Positions 14,931 through 23,207 of a stretch of 33,704 nt of DNA are shown here, piece after piece. A program made the position numbers and the translations under genes. Source of the DNA: JAFDVL01 sp043736395 (lineage in GTDB: Bacteria > Acidobacteriota > Blastocatellia > RBC074); assembly GCA_043736395.1 (NCBI GenBank), contig JAYTCQ010000324.1:1-33704 (forward strand), written 5' to 3'. The notes beneath the pieces were generated by a model, which did no database searches, was not told the DNA's origin, and saw nothing but the letters and a program-made list of their open reading frames with translations. Each line of letters starts with the position of its first letter. Within the stretch, counting starts at the first letter, position 1.

Positions 14931-15926
14931 TTATTTGTTCTCGCGGTACGTCGCCCACAAGGAATCCATCCGTGTAGATTGCCCTGCGCTGAAAAGATAC
15001 ATACAAGCATCGTCCGTGTAATCCATGAAGTTTTCAACGGGATCAAGTCCGGCTTTCGACTTGCAGGAATCTGTGTTGGTGGGGCAACCATAAGTCGCTG
15101 AGCGTTCGGCTGGCGTATCGCTCACGGCATCACCGGTTCCGTTACATCCACCTTGGAATGTGTGATAAAGGCCCAACCAGTGACCAACTTCGTGCGTCGC
15201 AGTGTCGCCTAAATTATAAGGTGCATAATTACTGCCAGGTAATGAAGCCCAGTAGCAAACGACGCCGTCTCTCTTCGGATTCGCGGCGTAATCAGTTGGG
15301 AAAGTCGCCCATCCTAATAACCCTGCTCCGCCGTTAAGATAAAAATTTAGATCATCGGCGGTGCCGAGCCGTAAGGTACTTTTCATTTGTGTTTCAGCCG
15401 CTGTTCCCGGCCCCGCGCCGTACCATGAACTATTAACATGGTAATTAGTTCCTGCCTTGATAAACCGGAAAGGAGTATTCGCACCAGCACCACCAGGAGC
15501 TGCTCCCGAGTAAGCTGCATTCAACACATTAATCTGAGCATCCAACCAACTGGTCGGAACGAATCCGGTTCCTGATGTTCCTGCCGTGCCGTTTTGTTGA
15601 ATGACGTGATAATAAACATTGATCGTCACCGAACCTGCTGCCCGATTGAGCGTGTCAGGAGTTGCGCCACCCGCAGCGCGTCCATTGGCTACGCCGTTAT
15701 CTTCTTCAGCTCGCTCCGGCGTGCCGCATTTGTGTTTGCTCTCAATAAAATCCTGAAGCGAAGCATACACTGTTCCGTCCGGCCCAATGAAGGTGCCGTT
15801 TCCCTGCAAACCAGGATGTGTGACGGGTCGCCCTTGTTGCGCGCCAACGTTCTTCAATCCAATAAATAAAGTTGCCGATATAGCACAGCAGGCGAGCATC
15901 AAAAAAATTATTGTTTTTTTTCTCAC
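14931..15926 (-). CDS. Secreted M43-type zinc metalloprotease (cytophagalysin/pappalysin-like)
   Basis: With the GTG start at 15924-15926 the product is 331 residues. GGAG, 9 nt before this GTG, supports it; a TTG at 15941 would add five residues before the signal. A signal peptide (RKKTIIFLMLACCAISATLF) is followed by a propeptide-like part. The catalytic motif HEVGHWLGLYH (His245, Glu246, His249, His255) is the extended metzincin zinc site, and FMDYTDDACMYLF provides the Met-turn. Cys residues in GCNGTGD and GCPTNTDSC suggest disulfides. M43 enzymes cleave proteins such as gelatin or binding proteins outside the cell. The gene stands alone, closed by the terminator at 14885. Confidence 0.9.
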   Translation of the reverse strand: MRKKTIIFLMLACCAISATLFIGLKNVGAQQGRPVTHPGLQGNGTFIGPDGTVYASLQDFIESKHKCGTPERAEEDNGVANGRAAGGATPDTLNRAAGSVTINVYYHVIQQNGTAGTSGTGFVPTSWLDAQINVLNAAYSGAAPGGAGANTPFRFIKAGTNYHVNSSWYGAGPGTAAETQMKSTLRLGTADDLNFYLNGGAGLLGWATFPTDYAANPKRDGVVCYWASLPGSNYAPYNLGDTATHEVGHWLGLYHTFQGGCNGTGDAVSDTPAERSATYGCPTNTDSCKSKAGLDPVENFMDYTDDACMYLFSAGQSTRMDSLWATYRENK

Positions 15927-15980
15927 GAATATATTCTCCAAATAAGAGTTAATGATTATGATTCAGAAATTATTCTTACT

Positions 15981-15990
15981 GTCACGTGAC
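15981..15990. promoter_or_regulatory. Candidate operator palindrome GTCACGTGAC
   Basis: This perfect 10-bp palindrome lies in the roughly 210-nt divergent gap between the metalloprotease and the peptide-deformylase-like gene. GATTCAG (15960-15966) and CTGAATC (16004-16010) flank it almost symmetrically. A dimeric regulator could bind here; the regulator is unknown. Nothing else clear is seen in this gap apart from the AGGAGA site at 16120-16125. Confidence 0.35.
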
Positions 15991-16135
15991 CGAAGATCTC
16001 AGCCTGAATCGAAAAAATAATAGAAGTAAGGCACAATGCTGAGTGAACAGCATTAGGAGATGAGAATCTTAATTTACACATGCTTCATTTGGCTGTCAAA
16101 GCAATTATAAAATTGTTTTAGGAGAGATACTTACT

Positions 16136-16633
16136 ATGCCAATTCGTGAAATTTTGCTACTCGGCAATCAACAACTTTGGCAGACTTCGGAACTTGTGAA
16201 AGATGTAAATTCTGCCGATACACAAGAAATCATTCGTGATTTGAGCGAAACGTTAGCGGAGTTTCGGGATGCCAATAAATTTGGTCGTGCTATCGCCGCT
16301 CCGCAAATCGGCATCCAACAACGCATCATTTTCACGAACGTTAACGGCGGCTTCGCTTTAATTAATCCGTTCATTCAAGACGCCAGCGAAGAAATGTTCG
16401 AGCTATGGGATGATTGCTTTTCGCTGCCGAATTTATTGGTCAGAGTCAAACGACACTACGAAATCAAAGTAAACTTCACCAACGAACACGGCACAGCCCA
16501 ATCGCTGACTTTTCAAAATGATTTGTCGGAATTATTCCAACACGAAATTGATCATCTGGACGGGATTCTGGCAACAGATCGCGCGCTGGATCAACGCAGC
16601 TTTGCGATGCGCAACGAAGTATTCAAGCGATAA
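16136..16633 (+). CDS. Peptide deformylase-like protein
   Basis: Peptide deformylase removes the formyl group from nascent N-formyl-methionine using a bound metal. The 165-residue length fits the family. Motif 1 appears as GRAIAAPQIG (50-59), motif 2 as DDCFS (92-96) with the metal-ligand Cys94, and motif 3 as QHEIDHLDG with His136, Glu137 and His140. The metal ligands and catalytic Glu are thus all present, but motif 2 is a clear departure from the usual EGCLS, so this may be a divergent second deformylase rather than the housekeeping one. AGGAGA at 16120-16125 is the ribosome binding site. It stands alone and converges on the PEP-CTERM gene. Confidence 0.85.
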   Translation: MPIREILLLGNQQLWQTSELVKDVNSADTQEIIRDLSETLAEFRDANKFGRAIAAPQIGIQQRIIFTNVNGGFALINPFIQDASEEMFELWDDCFSLPNLLVRVKRHYEIKVNFTNEHGTAQSLTFQNDLSELFQHEIDHLDGILATDRALDQRSFAMRNEVFKR

Positions 16634-16650
16634 ATTTTCCCAAAACAAAA

Positions 16651-16682
16651 GCACCCTTGAAAATTTATACATTCAAGCGTGC
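16651..16682. terminator. Weak hairpin between convergent genes
   Basis: GCACCCTTGAA (16651-16661) pairs with 16672-16682 at 10 of 11 positions. It lies after the deformylase-like stop and could end transcription there, but no T-run follows. Confidence 0.35.
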
Positions 16683-16700
16683 CCGAATTTTGAAACAATA

Positions 16701-16719
16701 TTTATCGGCAATTAACCCA
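16701..16719. repeat. Left copy of a 19-bp inverted repeat flanking the PEP-CTERM gene
   Basis: TTTATCGGCAATTAACCCA is the reverse complement of 17400-17418 with one mismatch. The pair brackets the PEP-CTERM gene exactly, one copy after its stop and one between its promoter region and start. Confidence 0.6.
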
Positions 16720-16734
16720 TTCAGGTTGTTACTT

Positions 16735-17373
16735 TTATGCTTTTAGATTGGTTTTTTGTAAACGACGACGCGCCGCCGCGCCTAAAATTGGAATTCCACT
16801 TAGCAACAATGCGATAGTTCCCGGCTCTGGGACAGGAGCGCCAGCGCCGCCAGGAGGAGTAATTGTTGCCGTGCCGATGACCGCCGTGCTCAGCGCGGTG
16901 ACCGTTGCCGCATTCAAATTAAATGTCGAACCAAACGCATTAAGCGCCGGAGTCGCCAAGGTCAGGGTTAATCCTGATCCAATATTGAAAAGTGGAATAT
17001 TTGGCCCGACTAGATTTCCATTCACCCTCACAGTTCCGGTAATCAAACCAGGCGAAGTGTTAATCAGAAAATCGCTAATGGCGAGGCTGCTGCCACCCGC
17101 AGAAAAACTTAAGCCACTGCCATCGTGAAAAATTAAATTTGCCGGTGTATTCTCAGTAATTAGAAAATTCGCAATAGGAATCCCACCGCTGCCTAAGGTA
17201 ACGGTCGCTGACCCTGTCGGCGAGACCGTGAGGCCCAGGCTAGTCAAAGTTGGAGCAGACGTAAGCGATACACTGGTGGTGCCTCCCACCAGCGTAACAG
17301 GATCGGCTACTGCTGCGACAGTCCATATTACAAGGGCTGTAATGGCTGCCATGAAATACTTCATATTTCGCAT
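16735..17373 (-). CDS. PEP-CTERM sorting-domain protein
   Basis: The 212-residue protein has a signal peptide (MKYFMAAITALVIWTVAAVA) and ends with VPEPGT (181-186), a hydrophobic helix and the basic tail ARRR, the tripartite PEP-CTERM signal recognised by exosortase. The middle is low-complexity, rich in Thr, Ser, Gly, Leu and Ile, with beta-strand character and no cysteine. Such proteins are sorted at the membrane and exported, often with surface polysaccharide. AAGGAG lies 4 nt before the ATG. No exosortase gene is present in the window. The flanking inverted repeat at 16701 and 17400 is unusual. Confidence 0.9.
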   Translation of the reverse strand: MRNMKYFMAAITALVIWTVAAVADPVTLVGGTTSVSLTSAPTLTSLGLTVSPTGSATVTLGSGGIPIANFLITENTPANLIFHDGSGLSFSAGGSSLAISDFLINTSPGLITGTVRVNGNLVGPNIPLFNIGSGLTLTLATPALNAFGSTFNLNAATVTALSTAVIGTATITPPGGAGAPVPEPGTIALLLSGIPILGAAARRRLQKTNLKA

Positions 17374-17399
17374 ATATCTCCTTTTGTAAGTGAAATAAA

Positions 17400-17418
17400 T
17401 GGATTAATTGCCGATAAA
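17400..17418. repeat. Right copy of the 19-bp inverted repeat flanking the PEP-CTERM gene
   Basis: TGGATTAATTGCCGATAAA is the partner of 16701-16719 in inverted orientation, 18 of 19 positions. It lies in the leader region, 27 nt upstream of the gene start, so it could also be a regulatory site. Confidence 0.6.
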
Positions 17419-17577
17419 CCCAGATTATCATTTTACTTTATTAAAAATTGTAGAGTTTCTGTGCTGTTTACGATGAAATAGTCACAAAGCTGTCAATTAT
17501 TTGGCAGGAATTTGTCAGGATAGAAAAATATGAAAAGTAGGTGAAGATTTCGTGACGTTGTTTAATTTTTCCGTTTT

Positions 17578-19917
17578 TTAAACAGTAGAGGAAAGACGAA
17601 TCACTACAAATTTCGACACCGGCGTATTACTTTTTTCGGCTACGCTGTCAATTGGCACTAATACATTCGCTTCAGGAAAATAGGTAGCGCAACATTTACG
17701 CGGGATGTCATAAGCCACAATGATAAATTTATGCGCAATGCGTGTTTCGCCGTTGAAGGTTCCGATTAAATCTACGACATCACCCGCTTTGAATTTTAAT
17801 TTGGCGATGTCTTGTTTATTCATCATCACAACGCGGCGTTCATTAAAAATTCCGCGATAGCGATCATCCAAACCATAAATCGTCGTATTGAATTGATCGT
17901 GACTGCGAATCGTCATCATCACTAATTCGCCGTCATGTAATTCATGTTTAGGAATCGGATGGATGGTGAAATGCGCTTTGCTGTCAGGCGTATTGAAGCG
18001 GCCTTCGCGTGGCGCATTCGGTAAATAAAATCCACCGCCTTTTCGCACACGCTCATTATAATTTTCAAAGCCCGGAATCGTATGCTCAATTGCTTCACGA
18101 ATGCGGTCGTAATGGGCAACGAATGCCTGCCAATCAACTGTTTGTAGCCCCGCCTTCAGGCTGAAAGTCTCAGCGACCAAATCATTTCTGAAGGCGGGAC
18201 TACGAACGAAAACGGCTTCCGCGAGCCTCGCGACGATCATCGGTTCGCTCAGCAAATGTTCCGACGCAGGCGAATTTTTTCCTTGTGAACATTGCACCAC
18301 GCCCATCGAATTTTCAGTCGTGACGAATTGCTCACCACTCGCTTGCAGATCAATTTCAGTCCGCCCCAGACACGGCAAAATCAAAGCCTGCTCACCTGTA
18401 ATCAAATGCGAACGATTCAACTTTGTCGAAACATGTGCCGTTAATTTTGTGCGCCGCAAAGCCTCCGCCGTGAATTCTGTATCAGGTGTTGCCGATAAAA
18501 AATTCCCACCCATGGCAAAGAAAATTTTCGCGCGTCCATCGTGCATCGCCTTGATCGCTTCGACCGTATCGAAGCCGTGATGACGGGGCGGTTCAAAATT
18601 AAATTCACGTTCGAGCGCATCCAAAAATTCCGGCTTCGGCTTTTCCCAGATGCCCATTGTCCGGTCGCCCTGCACGTTGCTGTGACCGCGTACCGGACAC
18701 AGCCCCGCGCCAGGCTTTCCGATATTTCCTTGTAAAAGCGCCAGATTTACAATTTCCTGAATCGTCGCGACCGCGTTTTTATGCTGCGTCAAGCCCATCG
18801 CCCAGCACGTGATCGTAGCCTTCGATTTGCACAGGATATTCACAGCCTGTTGAATTTCGATTTTTGAGACGCCGCTGTTTTCAGTAATTGATTCCCACGA
18901 AATTTTGTTCAGTGCTTCGGTGAATTGAATAAATCCTGCCGTCTTCGCATACACAAATTCCGCATCAATCGCATCAATTTCCAGCAGGCCTTTCATGATA
19001 CCTTTCAGCAAAGCGACATCGCCGTTGATGCGAACCTGCAAAAACAAATCTGAAAGCGCAGTTCCCTGCCCGATGATTCCTGAGATTTCCTGCGGATGTT
19101 TGAAGCGCATCAATCCAACTTCAGGCAGCGGATTAATCGAAATAATTTTCGCACCGTTGCGCTTCGCTTGTTGTAACGCAGTCAACATTCTCGGATGATT
19201 CGTACCGGGATTTTGCCCAATCACAATGATCGCTTCGGCTTTCTCAAAATCTTCGAGCGTCACTGTACCTTTGCCAATTCCAATCGTTTCGCTGAGCGCC
19301 GTACCGCTGGATTCGTGGCACATGTTTGAACAGTCCGGCAAATTATTCGTGCCGAACATACGCACAAAAAGTTGGTACAAAAATGCGGCTTCGTTGCTGG
19401 TGCGACCCGATGTATAGAACAACGCTTCGTCCGGCGAATCCAAACTATTTAATTCATTTGCAATGAGCGCAAACGCATCATCCCAGGCAAGCGCTTCGTA
19501 ATGCGTCGAGCCTTTTCTCAAAATCATCGGATGCGTCAAACGCCCTTGTTTATTGAGCCAAAAGTCCGATTGCTGTGAAAGTTCGCTGACGCTGTATTGT
19601 GCAAAAAATTCAGGAGTGACCGTTTTTGTCGTCGCTTCATCCGCGACCGCCTTCGCCCCATTTTCGCAGTATTCTGCAATGTGCGAACGCTCTCCATCAG
19701 GATCAGGCCACGCACAGCTCATACAATCAAAGCCGCCTTTTTGATTCATCTGATTGAGCGTAGTCAGGCTGCGTAGCACTCCCATTTCACCGAAGGCGTG
19801 TTTGAGCGAAGAGATCACCGCAGGAACTCCGCCAGCGGACTGACTCGATTCTTTGAGTTTAATCCCTGTGAGTTTTTCGGGTGCTTGTGCATTAGATTCT
19901 GGCGTTCTATCTTTCAT
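17578..19917 (-). CDS. YdeP/FdhF-like molybdopterin oxidoreductase alpha subunit
   Basis: This 779-residue protein matches the YdeP-type branch of the formate dehydrogenase alpha family. Cys65 and Cys68 in CMSC with Cys84 may ligate an iron-sulfur cluster. The bis-MGD domains follow, with YTSGRTSNEA (168-177), DCSNMCHESSG with Cys200 at the expected metal-ligand position, VIGQNPGTNHPRM and GHSNVQGDRTMG; the last segment is the C-terminal MopB-binding barrel (SHDQFNTTIYGLDDRYRG). Cys, not selenocysteine, is used. The substrate is uncertain; formate is not proven for this branch. A palindrome of foreign appearance is inserted in frame at residues about 571-593. AGGAGGT inside the preceding TPR gene is a strong ribosome binding site, and the ATGA overlap with that gene implies coupling. 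Confidence 0.9.
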   Translation of the reverse strand: MKDRTPESNAQAPEKLTGIKLKESSQSAGGVPAVISSLKHAFGEMGVLRSLTTLNQMNQKGGFDCMSCAWPDPDGERSHIAEYCENGAKAVADEATTKTVTPEFFAQYSVSELSQQSDFWLNKQGRLTHPMILRKGSTHYEALAWDDAFALIANELNSLDSPDEALFYTSGRTSNEAAFLYQLFVRMFGTNNLPDCSNMCHESSGTALSETIGIGKGTVTLEDFEKAEAIIVIGQNPGTNHPRMLTALQQAKRNGAKIISINPLPEVGLMRFKHPQEISGIIGQGTALSDLFLQVRINGDVALLKGIMKGLLEIDAIDAEFVYAKTAGFIQFTEALNKISWESITENSGVSKIEIQQAVNILCKSKATITCWAMGLTQHKNAVATIQEIVNLALLQGNIGKPGAGLCPVRGHSNVQGDRTMGIWEKPKPEFLDALEREFNFEPPRHHGFDTVEAIKAMHDGRAKIFFAMGGNFLSATPDTEFTAEALRRTKLTAHVSTKLNRSHLITGEQALILPCLGRTEIDLQASGEQFVTTENSMGVVQCSQGKNSPASEHLLSEPMIVARLAEAVFVRSPAFRNDLVAETFSLKAGLQTVDWQAFVAHYDRIREAIEHTIPGFENYNERVRKGGGFYLPNAPREGRFNTPDSKAHFTIHPIPKHELHDGELVMMTIRSHDQFNTTIYGLDDRYRGIFNERRVVMMNKQDIAKLKFKAGDVVDLIGTFNGETRIAHKFIIVAYDIPRKCCATYFPEANVLVPIDSVAEKSNTPVSKFVVIRLSSTV
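18140..18207. repeat. Palindromic repeat inserted in frame in the YdeP-like coding region
   Basis: Arms 18140-18159 and 18188-18207 (GTTTGTAGCCCCGCCTTCAG type) match at 18 of 20 positions. The insert encodes roughly FVRSPAFRNDLVAETFSLKA of the oxidoreductase, just before DWQAFVAHYD, a junction that is short in the family as I know it. It resembles the intergenic palindromes of this window but lies in a gene, as the Rickettsia palindromic elements do. Confidence 0.7.
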
Positions 19918-21413
19918 GCCTTCACCTCCTCATCTTGTTGTAACAACCACTCTGGCATATCCTCGCCCTTTGCTTTTCGCCACGCCGCATCAAAGCCATC
20001 CCATTTACCGCGCAACTTTCGCAAATTATTTGCGGCGATTTGTGCGTTCGGCGATTCCAATTGGAGGAAAGTGCTTAGTGCTTGCATTATTAATCCAAAT
20101 GCCTCAGCAAATTGTCCGACTTCCATCATTAAATTTCCCATCTGCCCCAGCGAGCTTGCCACGCCCGCCACGTTGCCGATCTCTTCGTTAATCTTGAGCG
20201 AGCGTTGATAGTATTCCAGTGCCGCCTCGTTATTCCCGCGCTCTTGCTGCACGCTCCCGATCTGTCCCAGCGAGCTTGCCACGCCCGCCACGTTGCCGAT
20301 CTCTTCCTTTATCTTGAGCGAGCGTTGATAGTATTCCAGTGCCGCCTCGTTATTCCCGCGCAAATACTGCACGTTCCCGATCTGATGCAGCGATCTTGCC
20401 ACACCCGCTACGTTGCCGATCTCTTCCTTCATCTTGAGCGAGCGTTGATAGTATTCCAGTGCCGCCTCATAATTCCCGCGCGCTTGCTGCACCATCCCGA
20501 TCTGATGCAGCGAGTTTGCCACGCCCGCTACGTTGCCGAGGTATTCCTTCATCTTGAGCGAGCGTTGATAGTATTCCAGTGCCGCCTCGTAATTCCCGCG
20601 CGCTTGCTGCACGATGCCGATCTGATGCAGCGAGGTTGCCACACCCGCCAGATCATTCAGGTCTTCTGCCATCTTGAGGGCGCGATTGAAGTAAGCGAGG
20701 GCGTGGTCATAATCTCCTTGTGTGTAAAACACATCTCCTAATTGTCCAAGCAATCTTAACTCGGTGTGGCGGTCGCGTTGAGTGTCCGGTTGGAATTTGT
20801 AATCCGCCAGCAATCGTTCAATGGCAGCAATGCGGTCTTGCTTTTCTTGCTGCGAGAGGCTCTCCACTTCCCATGATTTTCCGGCAGAAAGGTCTTGCGC
20901 GAGGTGGGCAATTTCTGTCGGCTTCGCTGCAAAAAAATAAACACTCGACCGAACCGAAAAGAAATCCGGCGCACCTTGCGCAATCGCAGTCAATACATAT
21001 TCAGGAACCCAAAACACCACCGGACAAGACAGTAATTGTGCAAAGGAATTACGAGAAGCATTGATGTTCGCAATCAGCGGGGCAACATGCGCTTCGGCGG
21101 CGACAGGCAGAGAAAATTCCAGGCCGGAAACGAATACAATATCCGGTAGCGGCGTGGTTAATTGTACTTGCATCGAATCAAGCAAATGCTGAAGTGGTTC
21201 CCGGAAAAAAATGGTTTGAATGTTGAGCTTGGGCAGGCGGGAGCGAACTTCTTCCATCAAGTGTTCGCGTTGCGGAATTTGATTGCAGCGCACGAAAATT
21301 AATTGAAAGCCTTCCGCTAATTCCAGAGTACGCACTAAGGCCGACAGTTCCGCTGCTTCATCAGGTGCGCTAACTGCGAATGGATCAAGTAATGCGGGTT
21401 CATTCGCGCTCAT
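19914..21413 (-). CDS. TPR protein with N-terminal STAND-like/inactive NTPase-type domain
   Basis: The 499-residue cytoplasmic protein has two parts. Residues 1 to about 200 form an alpha/beta domain with LIFVRCNQIPQREHLMEEV and PVVFWVPEYVLTAIAQGAPDFFSVRSSV; the latter resembles segments seen in STAND-type signalling proteins of Chloroflexi and Cyanobacteria, but no Walker A is present. From about residue 225 come six or more tetratricopeptide repeats of 40 residues (GNVAGVASSLGQIGSVQQ, NNEAALEYYQRSLKI), almost identical in the centre and encoded by 120-bp DNA repeats. TPRs mediate protein binding. It overlaps the AAA ATPase gene by 14 nt and the oxidoreductase gene by 4 nt, so the three are probably translated together. 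The function is not known. Confidence 0.85.
   Translation of the reverse strand: MSANEPALLDPFAVSAPDEAAELSALVRTLELAEGFQLIFVRCNQIPQREHLMEEVRSRLPKLNIQTIFFREPLQHLLDSMQVQLTTPLPDIVFVSGLEFSLPVAAEAHVAPLIANINASRNSFAQLLSCPVVFWVPEYVLTAIAQGAPDFFSVRSSVYFFAAKPTEIAHLAQDLSAGKSWEVESLSQQEKQDRIAAIERLLADYKFQPDTQRDRHTELRLLGQLGDVFYTQGDYDHALAYFNRALKMAEDLNDLAGVATSLHQIGIVQQARGNYEAALEYYQRSLKMKEYLGNVAGVANSLHQIGMVQQARGNYEAALEYYQRSLKMKEEIGNVAGVARSLHQIGNVQYLRGNNEAALEYYQRSLKIKEEIGNVAGVASSLGQIGSVQQERGNNEAALEYYQRSLKINEEIGNVAGVASSLGQMGNLMMEVGQFAEAFGLIMQALSTFLQLESPNAQIAANNLRKLRGKWDGFDAAWRKAKGEDMPEWLLQQDEEVKA
20140..20660. repeat. 120-bp tandem DNA repeats encoding TPR units
   Basis: Four consecutive 120-bp units, with equivalent positions at 20161, 20281, 20401 and 20521, share long identical stretches such as GAGCGAGCGTTGATAGTATT. 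The fifth unit, from 20641, is diverged. Each unit encodes one 40-residue TPR. The near identity at DNA level points to recent duplication or gene conversion. Confidence 0.9.
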
Positions 21414-22791
21414 GTTGTGGGAGCCTTGTTGCTGGGATTGGCAGCCTCATCGAATCAGCGGCTTCTTTAAATTTTTTCAGCTCGCGGACAATGGGATTCA
21501 CGGCATACCAGGGTTCCTCTTTTTCAAAAGAGTTTTCGTCACCACCGTTGATATATTCCATGATACTCAGGTTTTCAAGCATCTTCAGATAATCGCTGTC
21601 ACCATTGGGAAAGCTTTGATCTGTGGACAGATCAAGTTGCGCTAATTTATGCCAGTGCGCATCAGGAATAGCAGTGCTATAGGTATTAACGGTTTGCTTG
21701 ATTCCCTTTTGTACGGCACTTAAAGTTATGGGCAATTCGTCAGTGTAGACACTGGCATTCTTGACAAAATTCATCAGGTTGCGAATGTGTCCCCCACTGT
21801 ATTTAAGCAAAAAATCCAGCGCGTCTGCGGTGAAAGCGTCTTCTAATTTCACTTCACCCAAACGCTTCTGCAAAATCGTGCGTAAAGATTCGATGCCTGA
21901 TTGATAGGGGCTGCGCGTGGCGCGTTCGATTACCTTAATCATCGGCAATACAAAAACTTCACCGTAGCGTTGTTGTAGTTGCGGCCCATCCATCGAGCGA
22001 ACTAAGCGCAACGGCACGGTGTAGATAAAATGCGCACGCATTCCGGTAAGTTGTGTATAGCGCTCCAGAAAAAGTTCGCGCTGCGATGACAGCCCTTCTT
22101 CTTCCTTCCCAATTTTCCGCACCTTTTCTAAATTGTCGAGGATAATAACCAGGTCGCTGCAAGGTTGCGGCGCATTTGCCAATCTATGATTTTTGATTGC
22201 CAAACGAGCCTCATCAAATACCAGATTGATCTCCTCCAGCATCGTACTCATTCTTGGCTCAAGCAAGTCACGTACCTTTTGCCGGGCGGTCGGATCCTTC
22301 TTGAGGCGCTGCACTTTGGTTTTTGCAAAACCTAACGAGAGGTCGCCTTCTTTGATTTCTACATCACTAAGGAAAAATTCTTTGACTTCGTTCAGTCGCT
22401 TGGTGAAGTAATTGTCGCGTAATTTGATATTGAGCCGAATGCGCAAGGAATCGGCCAATTCCGTGACAATTGCTAACAGAATGTCGGCAGACGAAACATC
22501 GTAATCGTCTAAATATTCGCTGACATCAATCAAAACCGGGAAGTAGCAATTCTGTGGCTGACTCGCTTCGATCAAGGAACGTTCTAACTTGGCGAGTTCT
22601 GAAGATTTGCCGCAACCGATATGACCGGACAGCAAAAAACACGTGTAACCATTTGCTCTCATCAAGTGTTTCTGAACAATAGGGGCAAGCGCCGTTTCTC
22701 CACGAGCTTCTGAACAATCAAAATAATATTCAGCCGAGGCCGGAGTATAGGGATCACAGGCGTTATAAATTTTCTTCAAGACATCCGACAT
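21400..22791 (-). CDS. AAA-type P-loop ATPase (KAP/STAND-like)
   Basis: The 463-residue protein has Walker A GHIGCGKSS (56-64) and Walker B DLVIILDN (213-220) followed by LEKV, with a later arginine-rich segment (LRLVRSMDG) and a winged-helix-like C-terminus (GGHIRNLMNFVKNASVYTDELP, region about 335-360). The N-terminus lacks a signal, so it is cytoplasmic. It looks like an AAA or STAND-class switch ATPase that would need a partner with binding repeats, and the TPR protein overlapping it by 14 nt is the obvious candidate. AAGGAA precedes the ATG. Enzymatic target unknown; involvement in maturation or regulation of the downstream molybdoenzyme is an inference from order only. Confidence 0.8.
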   Translation of the reverse strand: MSDVLKKIYNACDPYTPASAEYYFDCSEARGETALAPIVQKHLMRANGYTCFLLSGHIGCGKSSELAKLERSLIEASQPQNCYFPVLIDVSEYLDDYDVSSADILLAIVTELADSLRIRLNIKLRDNYFTKRLNEVKEFFLSDVEIKEGDLSLGFAKTKVQRLKKDPTARQKVRDLLEPRMSTMLEEINLVFDEARLAIKNHRLANAPQPCSDLVIILDNLEKVRKIGKEEEGLSSQRELFLERYTQLTGMRAHFIYTVPLRLVRSMDGPQLQQRYGEVFVLPMIKVIERATRSPYQSGIESLRTILQKRLGEVKLEDAFTADALDFLLKYSGGHIRNLMNFVKNASVYTDELPITLSAVQKGIKQTVNTYSTAIPDAHWHKLAQLDLSTDQSFPNGDSDYLKMLENLSIMEYINGGDENSFEKEEPWYAVNPIVRELKKFKEAADSMRLPIPATRLPQHERE

Positions 22792-22836
22792 GGTTTATTC
22801 CTTATGACTGCATAATACCTTACTTATAAAAAATCT

Positions 22837-23199
22837 TCAGCACACCGTCTGTCCTATCATCGGATGCTCGAACGTATCAGAATCTTCTTCGCCGCGCGGA
22901 CTCAGACATGCAAAATCTTTTTCGATGATGATTTTTAATTGATCCTGATCGGCTTCAATACCGACTTCATCATTCACAGCCCACGCCGCTGACATTGCTT
23001 GCGGCAGAAAAATATTCATTCCGTTATTTTCAAATTTTGCCGTCACAACTTCATTCACTGACGCCTGCAAAGCGTAACTAAATTGCGAATTCGGGCTGAA
23101 TTCGGTGACTTCGCGCACTTCGCGCCCGGCACCAATTTCTGCCACTTCGGTACGGGTTAATCGTAAGCGGATCGTATTTCCTTTGATCCTGAGTTTCAT
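22837..23199 (-). CDS. DUF7009-like small protein
   Basis: The 120-residue protein starts MKLRIKGNTIRLRLTRTEV, a recognisable opening of a small family I believe is DUF7009. It is acidic toward the C-terminus (ACLSPRGEEDSDTFEHP) and ends in Cys. There is no signal or membrane segment. AAGGAG sits 5 nt before the ATG and overlaps the stop region of the VWFA-related gene, 8 nt away. Relatives are found near molybdopterin oxidoreductase genes as I recall, which fits the YdeP-like gene three places downstream, but this is from memory. Function unknown. Confidence 0.75.
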   Translation of the reverse strand: MKLRIKGNTIRLRLTRTEVAEIGAGREVREVTEFSPNSQFSYALQASVNEVVTAKFENNGMNIFLPQAMSAAWAVNDEVGIEADQDQLKIIIEKDFACLSPRGEEDSDTFEHPMIGQTVC

Positions 23200-23207
23200 T
23201 CGGCTCC

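Noticed and set aside
19315..19330. Selenocysteine in the YdeP-like oxidoreductase
   Set aside because: The metal-ligand position in NMCHESSG is a TGC/TGT-type Cys codon, and no in-frame TGA occurs.
20140..20660. A CRISPR-like regular repeat
   Set aside because: The 120-bp units are translated as TPRs in one continuous frame and have no spacers.
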